Shown: positions 8,093 to 16,067 of the stretch, piece after piece
Layout: each line of letters begins with the position of its first letter
Position numbering within the stretch: the stretch's first letter is position 1
Assembly: GCA_016713275.1 (NCBI GenBank)
Contig: JADJPL010000006.1
Coordinates: 62,001 to 126,000, forward strand
Length of the DNA stretch: 64,000 nt
Origin: Haliscomenobacter sp.
GTDB taxonomy: Bacteria > Bacteroidota > Bacteroidia > Chitinophagales > Saprospiraceae
Direction: 5' to 3'
Made by a program: the position numbers and the translations under genes
Notes under the pieces: model-generated
The model's database searches: none
Told to the model about the DNA's origin: nothing
The model's input: only the letters and a program-made list of their open reading frames with translations

Positions 8093-10005
8093 ATGCCCGA
8101 AATGAATGAAAATAAAAACGTTCAGACCCCCCCGCGCATAACGGGCATGTGGTGGCTTTATCTTCTTTTGGCTTTCTTTTTTATTGGCCAGTGGCTGGTC
8201 AGTAGCACCTCGGCGCAGCAGGAAGTCAGCTACAAGGTCTTTGCTTCAGAGATGCTGCAAAAGGCGCCGTCGGCAAGCTGGTCATCATCAATGGAGAGGA
8301 GGTGGAAGTATATATCAAGCCGGAGTTTCTGGGAAAAGGCTACTTCGAACAGATAAAAACTGAAAACCAGGGGCCTCATTACCGGTTTAATATCGGTTCG
8401 GTAGAAGTGTTCGAGAACCAGCTTGCCCAGCTACAGGAAAAAAAGGCCCCGGAAGACCAGGTGGAAGTGCTTTACCTGCGCCGGACCAACTGGTTTCGGG
8501 AACTATTTATCTGGACGCTCCCGATTCTTTTGGTTATCGGGTTGTGGTTTCTGTTGCTTCGGCGGTCCTCCGGCGGCGGCGGGATGGGCGGAATAAACCC
8601 GTTTGACTTCGGGAAATCCCGGGCTACTGAGTTCGATGGGTTGCACCATCCCCAGGTGACGTTCAAAGACGTCGCCGGGCTGGAAGAAGCCAAAGAAGAA
8701 GTACGCGAAATCGTCGAATTTCTGAAAAACCCCGGCTACTATACCCGCCTGGGCGCCCGGATTCCCAGGGGCGTGATCCTGGTAGGGCCTCCAGGCACGG
8801 GAAAAACCCTGATGGCCAGAGCAGTGGCAGGAGAAGCAAAAGTGCCTTTCTTCTCTATTTCCGGTTCCGAATTTGTCGAAATGTTCGTGGGCGTCGGCGC
8901 ATCCAGAGTACGAGACCTGTTCCGCAAAGCGAAGGACCGGGCGCCAAGCATCATTTTCATTGACGAGATTGATGCTATTGGCCGGGCCCGCGGCGCTGCT
9001 TTTTCCATGCGCACCAACGACGAACGGGAGAGCACCCTCAACCAGTTGCTCACCGAGATGGACGGCTTCGACAAAGACACCAACGTCATTGTTGTTGCTG
9101 CCACCAACCGCGCGGATATCCTCGACCGGGCTCTGCTCCGCCCCGGCCGGTTTGATCGCCATGTCTACCTCGAGCTACCCAATGTGCAGGAGCGAAAGGC
9201 GATCTTTGAAGTACACCTCCGGCCCCTGCATCTGTCCAACGATCTGGATGTGGAGATCCTTGCCGCCCAGACGCCCGGCTTTTCCGGCGCTGATATAGCC
9301 AATATATGCAACGAAGCGGCCCTGATCGCTGCCCGCCGCGGGCGCGACAGCGTATATATGCAGGATTTTTACGACGCCACCGACCGCATCATCGCCGGGC
9401 TGGAAAAAAAATCGAAGATCATTTCGCCCGCCGAACGCAAGATCATCGCCTACCACGAGGCTGGGCATGCCGTCGTGAGCTGGAGGCTGCCGCATGCGGA
9501 CCGGCTGCTCAAGGTCACCATCGTGCCCAGAGGGAAATCCCTGGGCGCCGCCTGGTATCTTCCGGAAGAACACCAGATCTACACCCGGGAGCAATTCCTC
9601 GACCGGCTCTGTGCAGGCCTTGGGGGCCGGGCAGCTGAAGACCTGGTCTTTGGAGAAGTCACCTCCGGCGCCCTCGACGACCTGGAAAAAATCACCAAAC
9701 AGGCGTACACCATGGTTGCCTTCTACGGGCTGAACGAAAAACTGGGCAATATCAGTTACTACGACAGCACCGGAGAGTTTGAGCAATCGTTTCAAAAGCC
9801 TTATAGCGAGGCTACTGCCCAATTGATCGATTCCGAAGTACGCCTGCTCATAGAGGAAGCTTATCTGCAAACGAAAGAAATCCTTTCCCTAAACCGGCAG
9901 GAACTTGAGCAGGTGGCTGCCTTATTGTTAGAAAAAGAGGTCGTCGTTAGTTCAGACCTCGAAAGAATTTTGGGAAAAAAGAACAAACCGTCATTTACTC
10001 TGTGA
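8093..10005 (+). CDS. ftsH: ATP-dependent zinc metalloprotease FtsH (one frameshift)
   Basis: FtsH degrades unassembled membrane proteins and short-lived regulators. About 637 residues after correction. TM1 (WWLYLLLAFFFIGQW), a periplasmic domain, TM2 (LFIWTLPILLVIGLWFLL), then the AAA module with Walker A GPPGTGKT, pore loop MFVGVG, Walker B IIFIDEID and SRH arginines, then the zinc site HEAGH and the third ligand in LDDLEKIT. The frame breaks at 8263-8264: reading one more G restores MLQKGAVGKLVIINGEEVEV, the usual FtsH sequence, so one base is missing from a GG(G) run. ftsH is normally essential, so this is most likely a sequence error. The universal stress gene follows 24 bp downstream. 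Confidence 0.93.
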
Positions 10006-10029
10006 GTCTTCTGTTTTAAAAATTTGGTT

Positions 10030-10899
10030 ATGAGCAAGATACATAAGATTTTTTTCCCTTCCGATTTTTCCGAAACAGCTCAAAACGCGTTCCGGTATTG
10101 CCTGTTGCTCGCGGATGCCTATGGCGCTGAAATCCATTTGCTGCATGTGGTTTATCCCGAATATGAAATGTTGGATCTTCCCGTGATGTCGGTGAAAGCT
10201 ACCCGGGACAAAATCGAATTCGCCCAGAGCGCCCTTAGCAGCTTTACCGAACTGACCCTCAGCCAGGTGAGGGAGCAATATACCTTAAACCATATTCCGC
10301 AGGTGGAGCAGGAGGTCGAAGTTGGCGCGCCGGCCAGTGTCATTGCTCAAGTGGCCCAACGCCTCCAGCCAGACCTCCTCGTCATGGGGACCAAAGGGGA
10401 GCACAATGCCCTGGAGCGCACCCTGGGCAGCGTAACCACCGGGGTGGTGGAGCAAGTTCATTGCCCGGTACTGGTGGTTCCCGAACACTGTGGCTGGAAA
10501 CCGGCCGGTATTGCGGCTTATGCTACCAATTTATCGGAGGCGGACCCCTACCACGTTTGGAAAGCCGCTCAGTTGCTGGAGCCTTTTCATCCGGTCATGC
10601 ACGTCGTTCATATCGCCAATGGAAAAGGGGAAAGCGCTGGGCCGGGCGCCAGCCTGGAGGAAGTGGAAGAATTTTTCCACCGGCATGAAAATAATACCGC
10701 CGCCCTTCAAATCACCTTCCACGAGTTGGAGCGCGCTTCCGTCACCCGTGGACTGGAGGACTTCATCGACTATTACCACATCGATTTGCTGATCATGTTC
10801 GCTCCGCACCACAACTGGCTGGACCGGCTTTTCAAACCCAGCAACACCAAAAAAATGGCGCTGGATTCCCCCGTTCCGCTGCTGTTGTTGAAGAAGTAG
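10030..10899 (+). CDS. Universal stress protein, tandem UspA domains
   Basis: A 289-residue cytoplasmic protein with two UspA-like domains. The first starts KIHKIFFPSDFSETAQNAFRY and ends in the ATP-binding type loop GTKGEHNALERTLGSVTTGVV (G-2x-G-9x-G/S/T pattern) followed by CPVLVVP. The second half is degenerate: it keeps the fold pattern and ends PVPLLLLKK, but lacks the G-2x-G motif. Such tandem proteins are common in Bacteroidota and are induced by stress or starvation. ATG at 10030 is preferred over TTG at 10024. It sits 24 bp after ftsH on the same strand and is probably co-transcribed with this quality-control protease. Confidence 0.88.
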   Translation: MSKIHKIFFPSDFSETAQNAFRYCLLLADAYGAEIHLLHVVYPEYEMLDLPVMSVKATRDKIEFAQSALSSFTELTLSQVREQYTLNHIPQVEQEVEVGAPASVIAQVAQRLQPDLLVMGTKGEHNALERTLGSVTTGVVEQVHCPVLVVPEHCGWKPAGIAAYATNLSEADPYHVWKAAQLLEPFHPVMHVVHIANGKGESAGPGASLEEVEEFFHRHENNTAALQITFHELERASVTRGLEDFIDYYHIDLLIMFAPHHNWLDRLFKPSNTKKMALDSPVPLLLLKK

Positions 10900-10936
10900 G
10901 GAGCAGGGATTATAGGGAGCAGGGGAGCAGGGAACA

Positions 10937-11237
10937 GGGAGACTGTTCAAAAAACCCTGGTTCGGGGCCCCGCTAGGGCTCCAGCTTCGGACCCGTCAGT
11001 GAGCCAAAAATTAGGAACGCAGGTCAGGGGACGCGGATAGTTCCGCACGGAATCTAGGATTCCGAACAGGTTCCACTTCGACCTCTGCAGGTTCCAGACA
11101 GCATTGGGCTCCGCCTCGGACCCACTCTAAGTGGAGGCTCTGCCTCCAACCAGACTTTCCGGACGTAATCGAATACTTTTTTTTGCAGGACCGCAAATCA
11201 AGAAGAGGGCTATACACACTTTTTTGAACAGTCTCCC
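10937..11237. mobile_element. MITE-like element with perfect 18-bp terminal inverted repeats
   Basis: A 301-bp non-coding element. The ends 10937-10954 (GGGAGACTGTTCAAAAAA) and 11220-11237 are exact inverted repeats. The interior holds smaller inverted repeats, including TTCCGCACGGAATCT (11041-11055) and paired CTCCGCCTC/GAGGCTCTGCC arms near 11111-11150. No transposase frame is present, so any movement would need enzymes in trans. Related fragments sit at 58784-58985 and near 33788-33842. It is inserted in the convergent gap between the Usp and amidohydrolase genes, inside G/C-skewed 8-mer arrays. Confidence 0.7.
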
Positions 11238-11342
11238 TACTTCCTCTCTCTCCACTCCCTTGCTCCCTGCTCCCTCTCTCCCTGCCCCCCTGCTCCCTGC
11301 TTCCCTGCTTCCCTGCTTCCCTGCTTCCCTGCTTCCCTGCCC
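11238..11342. repeat. Octamer array after the amidohydrolase stop
   Basis: On the minus strand the stop codon of the amidohydrolase is followed directly by repeats of AGCAGGGA type; five perfect TTCCCTGC units (plus strand) fill 11301-11340, with degenerate units to 11238. A matching G-rich stretch (GGGAGCAGGG units) follows the Usp stop at 10900-10936, so the two arrays are mutually complementary across the element at 10937-11237. The rest of the 10900-11342 gap holds no gene. Confidence 0.8.
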
Positions 11343-12925
11343 CTAATCCCTTCTCCTCAACGTTTTCCCCGCACGGACGTCCTGATAAGCCCCATTGTCG
11401 ACGGCCATTTTTCCATTAACGAGGACATAGGGAATACCCTCGGGATACTGATGCGGCGCTTCAAACGTGCTTTTGTCTTTGACCGTTGCGGGGTCAAAAA
11501 GTGTTAGGTCTGCGAAATATCCTTTTCGTATAAATCCCCGTTTATTCAAACCCAGACGAAGCGCGGGCTGGCCGGTCATTTTGAACAAGGCTTCCTCCAG
11601 CGTGAGCACCTTTTCTTCCCGCACGTAATGCCCCAACACCCTGGGGAAGGTACCGTATGCCCTTGGATGTGGATGGTCTTTTCCCGGCTGGCTGAGCCGC
11701 CCGTCGGAAGCCACCATGGTCTGCGGGTGTTTCATGATCCGGCGAACGTCCTCTTCGCTGATTGCGTGGAAGATGCAACCTGCTCCCCGATGGATCTGGG
11801 CTTCGATCACCAGATCGGCGCCATGTTCCACATTCGGCTCAAGCCCCTGAAGAATGGCCCAATCGTAGAGGGTTTTTCCATTGAGCTCGGGTTTCCAGTC
11901 GAAGCTCCCAAACTGGATGCGCCGCAAATCGCCTCCGCCCCGGTCGTTGAGCAGGTTAAATATAATTCCTTGTTTTATGCTGTCTCTAAGAAGGGGATCT
12001 TCGCAGCGCCTGGCGAATTCGCGCACAGGGTGCCCTTCCAGCGCCCAGGAAGGGATCAGCACGCTGATCCCGGTAAAACTGGCGGTATAGGGATACTGAT
12101 CGATCATGATATCGAGCCCCTTGGTGCGGGCGGAATCCACCATCGCCAGGGTTTTGACGCTGCTGCCCACATCTTCAGGCCGATGGCTTTGTGGTGGGTC
12201 AGCACGACCGGGATGCCGGCCAGTTCGGCGATTTGGATCGCTTCCGCGACGCCTTCCAGCAGGCCCAGGCCTTCTTCGCGCAGGTGCGAGGTGTAAATGC
12301 CCCCATGCCGGGCTGCGACTTTGGAAAGCGCCACGATCTCGTCGAGCTTGGCATAGGTCCCGGGGAGGTACTTAAGTCCGGTAGAAATTCCGAAAGCCCC
12401 TTCCTTCATGGCTTTTTCGATCCAATCCTCCATTTGCCGGAGCTCGTCTGCGGTCGGCGCGCGGTTGACCAGCCCCATCACGTGGTTCCGCACCGTGTTA
12501 TGGCCAATAAGGTAAGCAGCATTTAGCCCGATGCCGATAGCCGCTAGCGTGTCGAGATAAGATCCGATGCCAAGGGGGCCGCCGCCGTCGGGGCCGCCGA
12601 GGGCAGTTGTTACGCCTTGACGCACATGGCTTTGGGCCTGAGGGTCCAGGGGGAGCGGCTCCAGGTGCGTATGCAGGTCGATGAAGCCCGGGCTGACGAC
12701 CAACCCGCGGGCATCGATTTCCCGGGCTGCTTTCCCTTTGATCCCCGGAGCGACCCGAAGAATTTTTTCTCCCTTAATTGCAATATCTGCCTTCCACAGC
12801 GTGGCGCCGGCGCTGCCTTCAAAAACCTGTCCGTTGCGGATGAGCAGGTCGTAGCGCTGGGCGGATAACGCGGTGCTTAAAAGCAAAAAAAGTCCGGCGA
12901 AAAAAGAAGTGGAGCAAACCTTCAT
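11343..12925 (-). CDS. D-aminoacylase-like amidohydrolase, secreted (one frameshift)
   Basis: About 527 residues after correction. This is a metal-dependent hydrolase of the N-acyl-D-amino-acid deacylase/dihydroorotase superfamily, which removes acyl groups from N-acyl amino acids. A signal peptide (MKVCSTSFFAGLFLLLSTALSAQ) marks it as periplasmic. Family features are LIRNGQVFEGSG-like strand 1, GFIDLHTHLE (metal-binding HxH), TSHLREEG and VLTHHKAIG (further metal histidines), and MVASDG (metal-site Asp). The frame breaks at the CCC at 12166-12168; one extra G on the coding strand restores KMWGSSVKTLAMVDSAR. Followed by a G-rich octamer array. Not part of an evident operon. The substrate is uncertain. 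Confidence 0.85.
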
Positions 12926-13019
12926 AGCGCAATATCTTTGACGTTAAGGAATCTTTTGTGGGAAAAAGATGCAAGGCGTGCTCAAGATAAGGGTTTGGGG
13001 AATAATTAAAGCGGCATAA

Positions 13020-13166
13020 ACGCATAAAGCGGTACCGAAACGCTTCGATACCGCTCTATCTCCTTACAGGACCTACACCGGCCCGCCGCATCTGGGGGAC
13101 GGGAAATCCGGAACAACGCCTGTTGGAAACGGCCCCAAGTGAGGAAAACCTACCTGGGCGCTATAG
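13020..13166. ncRNA. Candidate structured RNA or leader downstream of rpsU
   Basis: A GC-rich, non-coding stretch with several strong self-complementary parts. These include a long hairpin at 13027-13054 (AGCGGTACCGAAACGC and its complement) that on the minus strand is followed by TTTATGCG. I could not match it to 6S, tmRNA, SRP or RNase P RNA. If transcribed, the minus strand, following rpsU, is the likelier direction. This is a weak call based only on structure and lack of coding potential. Confidence 0.25.
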
Positions 13167-13171
13167 CTGAT

Positions 13172-13191
13172 TTCCGGCAAAAGTGCCGGAA
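13172..13191 (-). terminator. Hairpin just after rpsU
   Basis: An 8-bp perfect stem TTCCGGCA/TGCCGGAA with a 4-base loop begins 12 bp beyond the rpsU stop. No strong T tract follows, so it may be a weak terminator or a 3' stabiliser. Confidence 0.45.
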
Positions 13192-13202
13192 GGAACATTC
13201 AA

Positions 13203-13406
13203 TTACATGGTCGGCGTATCCTCGTCGATGCGGATCTTCTCGCGGTAAATCGCCTTGAGGATCTTGCTTCTCCGCTTGACAGAGGGTTTTACGAATTCTT
13301 TGCGCTTACGCAACTCCTTGATAACGCCTGCATTCTGAAATTTGCGCTTGTACCGCTTCAGCGCCTTATCGATGCTTTCGCCGTCTTTGATCTCAATAAT
13401 CAGCAT
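13203..13406 (-). CDS. rpsU: 30S ribosomal protein bS21
   Basis: A 67-residue, strongly basic protein: MLIIEIKDGESIDKALKRYK at the N-terminus, then RELRKR-type and KPSVKRRSK basic helices. This is the usual Bacteroidota form of S21, a small-subunit protein next to the anti-Shine-Dalgarno end of 16S rRNA. A TTG 12 bases upstream is in frame, but ATG at 13406 gives the standard N-terminus. A good -7 box lies at 13459-13466. In Bacteroidota S21 helps to occlude the anti-SD, in keeping with the rarity of SD sites in this window. Confidence 0.95.
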   Translation of the reverse strand: MLIIEIKDGESIDKALKRYKRKFQNAGVIKELRKRKEFVKPSVKRRSKILKAIYREKIRIDEDTPTM

Positions 13407-13458
13407 ACGTTTGGCCAATAATTTTTGATGATGATAGAAATTAGATTTTCAGGGACTG

Positions 13459-13466
13459 CAAAGGTA
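13459..13466 (-). promoter_or_regulatory. -7 box of the rpsU promoter
   Basis: On the minus strand TACCTTTG, an exact TAnnTTTG match, lies about 50 bp before the rpsU ATG. No exact -33 TTTG is seen at the usual distance. Confidence 0.6.
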
Positions 13467-13508
13467 TAAAGAATCCTGGTACCTGAAAAGCCTTGAGTGC
13501 AAAATCCG

Positions 13509-14211
13509 CTAATAATCTTCTTCTATTTCATCATCCATCATTTCGGAAGGCCCGGCGGTACCCTGATCTTCCATCAAGTCTTCGATATCAGAGGCAGATC
13601 TGTACAGAAGTTCCTGATCCTCTTCGAAGTACATTTCCTTGCGGAGGTTGATATCGTCTTCTTCCTCCTCAAAGTCTTCGAGGTCGACCTGCGGCTTCTT
13701 TTTTAGCGGAGGAGGATTTGCGGATAACCGTAGTGATGATGCGTTTGGTCGTTCCTGGCTTTTCCTGGGGCGCCGGTTTTTTTTCTTCCTGAACTGGAGG
13801 TTCGGGTTTTTCCTTTTTGTCAATCGGTGGAGCGGCCTGTTCGGCGACTTTTGCGGCCAGACTCTTGGTGGTGGTGGGCACGGCGAGGAGGCGGCGTTTA
13901 TCGATCAACTGGCCGGTAATGCTGCAGATGCCATAGGATTTGTTCTTGATGCGCACGAGGGCGTTATCGAGGTCCTGGATGTGCATGCGTTGGCGGATCG
14001 CCATGTTGTTGAGCATCTCTACGTCGTTGTTGATGCTGCTGTCGTCCACCCAATCTCCTCCATGCTCATCGCTGGTATTTTCGGTGATTTCCAGGATTTG
14101 CTCCTGGAGTTCAGCCAGGTGCTTTTCTGCTCGTTCCAATTTAGTTTCGATCAGAATCCGGAACTCTTCCAAGTCCGCATCGGAATACCGAACCACTTCG
14201 TTATGTTCCAT
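13509..14211 (-). CDS. DksA/TraR-like regulator with long acidic tail (one frameshift)
   Basis: About 233 residues after correction. Residues 1-125 match the Bacteroidota TraR/DksA family: a coiled-coil hairpin (LEEFRILIETKLERAEKHLA), then EHGGDWVDDSS, then the zinc-finger-like YGICSITGQLIDKRRLLAVP, in which only one of the four classical cysteines remains. DksA-like proteins bind in the secondary channel of RNA polymerase. A Lys/Pro-rich linker and a Glu/Asp-rich tail (VDLEDFEEEEDDINL) follow. The frame breaks in the T6 run at 13699-13704; removing one base joins SSSAKKKPQVDLEDF. The -33/-7 promoter at 14244-14271 precedes it. Two separate genes are less likely, because the second would lack a start and a fold. 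Confidence 0.75.
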
Positions 14212-14243
14212 TGCTTCGATTCAGTTGGTTAGTAAAGAATGCA

Positions 14244-14271
14244 CAAATTTAAAGACAAGAATATGAACAAA
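14244..14271 (-). promoter_or_regulatory. Promoter of the DksA-like gene
   Basis: On the minus strand TTTG (14271-14268) is followed after 16 bases by TAAATTTG (14251-14244), close to the Bacteroidota -33/-7 consensus. The ATG at 14211 is 33 bases further on. Confidence 0.65.
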
Positions 14272-14439
14272 AGAGAAAAGAGCGCAGAAAACTTCGGCCA
14301 AATTTTTTTAACGCCAAAAATAATTTGGCGCAATGTAGGTATTTCTATCTATGATTCGGCAAGTTTTTGTCTGTTTTCCTGTTTTCAAAAAGTACGCTAT
14401 TTAACGCCTGGTCCTCCGTTTTAGTTTCATGGGCGGCGG

Positions 14440-15951
14440 TTATTTCCGGAAACGAACTTCGTACAAGTCTTTTCGGCGGTTTTTCAGGGTTTGAACGCTT
14501 CCGAATTCGTGAAGTTCCTTAAGAAGTTCCAGGTCGGCGTCAGCGATCAGGGTCATTTCGGTATTGGGGGTCGCTTCCGCCCGGATCCCGTTGGAAGGAA
14601 AAGCGAAGTCGGAAGGGGTAAAGATCGCCGATTGGGCGTACTGAATATCCATATTATTCACTTTGGGCAAGTTGCCGACGCAACCGGCGATCGCCACATA
14701 GCATTCGTTTTCGATTGCCCTTGCCTGGGCGCAAAGCCGGATCCGGTTATACCCGTTTTGGGTATCGGTGAGGAAGGGCACGAACAAAATCTGCACTCCC
14801 TGCCGCGCGTACCAGCGCCCCAGTTCCGGAAAACAAACGTCGTAGTCGATCAATATCCCGATGCGGCCGGAATCCGTATCGAAAATCCGTAGCCGGGAAT
14901 CGCCTACCATACCCCATGCGGAGATCTCCGCCGGCACGGGATGGATCTTGTAGCAGCTTTCCCAGGTCCCGTCGCGGCGGCAGAGGTAGGTCACATTGAG
15001 CAAGCGCCCGTCCTCGACGATGGGCATGCTCCCGGTGATGATGTTGATGTTGTACGCCATGGCCAGCTGAATAAACTTCTGGAGCAGGGGCTCGGTGTGT
15101 TTGGCCAGTTCCCGGATCGCGTTCGCCTCGCCTAAATGGTTATACTCCGCCATGAGGGGCGCGTTGAATAACGCCGGGAAAAGCACAAAATGCGCCTTGT
15201 AGTCGCTGACCGCGTCTACAAAATATTCCACCTGCTCTACCAGGGCATCAAAATTGTCAAACAGGCGCATCTGCCATTGTACCAAGCCCAGGCGGACCAC
15301 CTGCTTGGGTACGTTGATCAGCTGTTCCTCCTCGCTGTAGTAGATGTTGTTCCATTCCAGCAAGGTGGCAAAATCCTTGGATTCCGTATCGCCGGGAAGG
15401 TAGTTCTTCAGGATTTTCTTGACGTGGAAATCATTCGACATCTGAAAGGTCAGCGTCGGGTCGAAGATTTCCTTCAACCGCACCTTTTCGATATACTCCC
15501 GGGGCGTCAGGGAATCCGCGAAGTTCTTGAAGTTCGGAATACGGCCGCCGGCAATGATGGCGCGCAGATTCAGGCTTTCACACAATTCCTTGCGCGCGTC
15601 GTAGAGCCGCCGCCCAAGGCGCAACCCCCGGTATTCCGGGTGGACGAACAGCTCGATTCCGTACAGCACGTCCCCTTCGGAGTCGTGGGTGGAAAAGGTA
15701 TAGTTTCCGGTAATCTCCTTGAACGTGTGGCTATCGCCGTATTTGCGGTAGTCTACAATGATCGAAAGGGCGGAGGCTACTACTTTTCCGTCTACCAGCA
15801 CGCAAAGCTGGCCTTCCGGAAAGAGTTCCAGCAGTTTCTGAATGTCCTGAACGAACCAGAAATCCCCTCCGATTCCGGCGTAGGCTTCGATCATCGCCTC
15901 CCTCAGGCCCCGGTAATCTTCAAACTGGAGATTTCGCAATTCTATTTTCAT
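14440..15951 (-). CDS. GNAT acetyltransferase-nitrilase fusion with altered nitrilase triad
   Basis: A 503-residue two-domain protein of the GNAT/carbon-nitrogen hydrolase fusion family. Residues 1-205 are a GNAT domain with the acetyl-CoA loop HPEYRGLRLGRRLYDAR. Residues 215-500 are a nitrilase-fold domain (VRLGLVQWQMR, then LCRRDGTWESCYKIH). The Glu-Lys-Cys triad is broken. The glutamate position in FPxLF is Ala260. The lysine K335 is kept. The nucleophile position reads ILIDYDVCFPEL, with Asp369 where Cys is expected and a Cys at 373, where family members have Glu or Arg. Several bases differ at each site, so these are not single-base errors. Carbon-nitrogen hydrolysis is therefore doubtful, while acetyl transfer may persist. 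Confidence 0.88.
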   Translation of the reverse strand: MKIELRNLQFEDYRGLREAMIEAYAGIGGDFWFVQDIQKLLELFPEGQLCVLVDGKVVASALSIIVDYRKYGDSHTFKEITGNYTFSTHDSEGDVLYGIELFVHPEYRGLRLGRRLYDARKELCESLNLRAIIAGGRIPNFKNFADSLTPREYIEKVRLKEIFDPTLTFQMSNDFHVKKILKNYLPGDTESKDFATLLEWNNIYYSEEEQLINVPKQVVRLGLVQWQMRLFDNFDALVEQVEYFVDAVSDYKAHFVLFPALFNAPLMAEYNHLGEANAIRELAKHTEPLLQKFIQLAMAYNINIITGSMPIVEDGRLLNVTYLCRRDGTWESCYKIHPVPAEISAWGMVGDSRLRIFDTDSGRIGILIDYDVCFPELGRWYARQGVQILFVPFLTDTQNGYNRIRLCAQARAIENECYVAIAGCVGNLPKVNNMDIQYAQSAIFTPSDFAFPSNGIRAEATPNTEMTLIADADLELLKELHEFGSVQTLKNRRKDLYEVRFRK

Positions 15952-16033
15952 AAAAATTAAGGCTTTGCCATGCGCCCACAAAGTAAGTCGAACCCAACGA
16001 CAAAAGCAAGTGCAGGGATCATTCCCAAATGCT

Positions 16034-16062
16034 TTTGGATTCTCCCCGAAGCCGTACCTTTG
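16034..16062 (+). promoter_or_regulatory. Promoter of the cyclase-TPR gene
   Basis: TTTG (16034-16037), a 17-base spacer, then TACCTTTG (16055-16062): an exact Bacteroidota -33/-7 pair. The ATG follows only 5 bases after the -7 box, so the message would be nearly leaderless. Confidence 0.75.
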
Positions 16063-16067
16063 CACCA

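Noticed and set aside
8255..8302. Programmed -1 frameshift in ftsH at CAAAAGG
   Set aside because: There is no proper slippery heptamer in frame, and the same kind of one-base break is seen in nine other genes. A missing G is simpler.
10900..11342. Small genes in the gap after the Usp gene
   Set aside because: Frames here cover the inverted-repeat element and low-complexity DNA, with no start, family or codon pattern.
13020..13166. 6S, tmRNA, SRP or RNase P RNA
   Set aside because: None of the core sequences that I know for these RNAs could be found. Only a generic candidate is kept.
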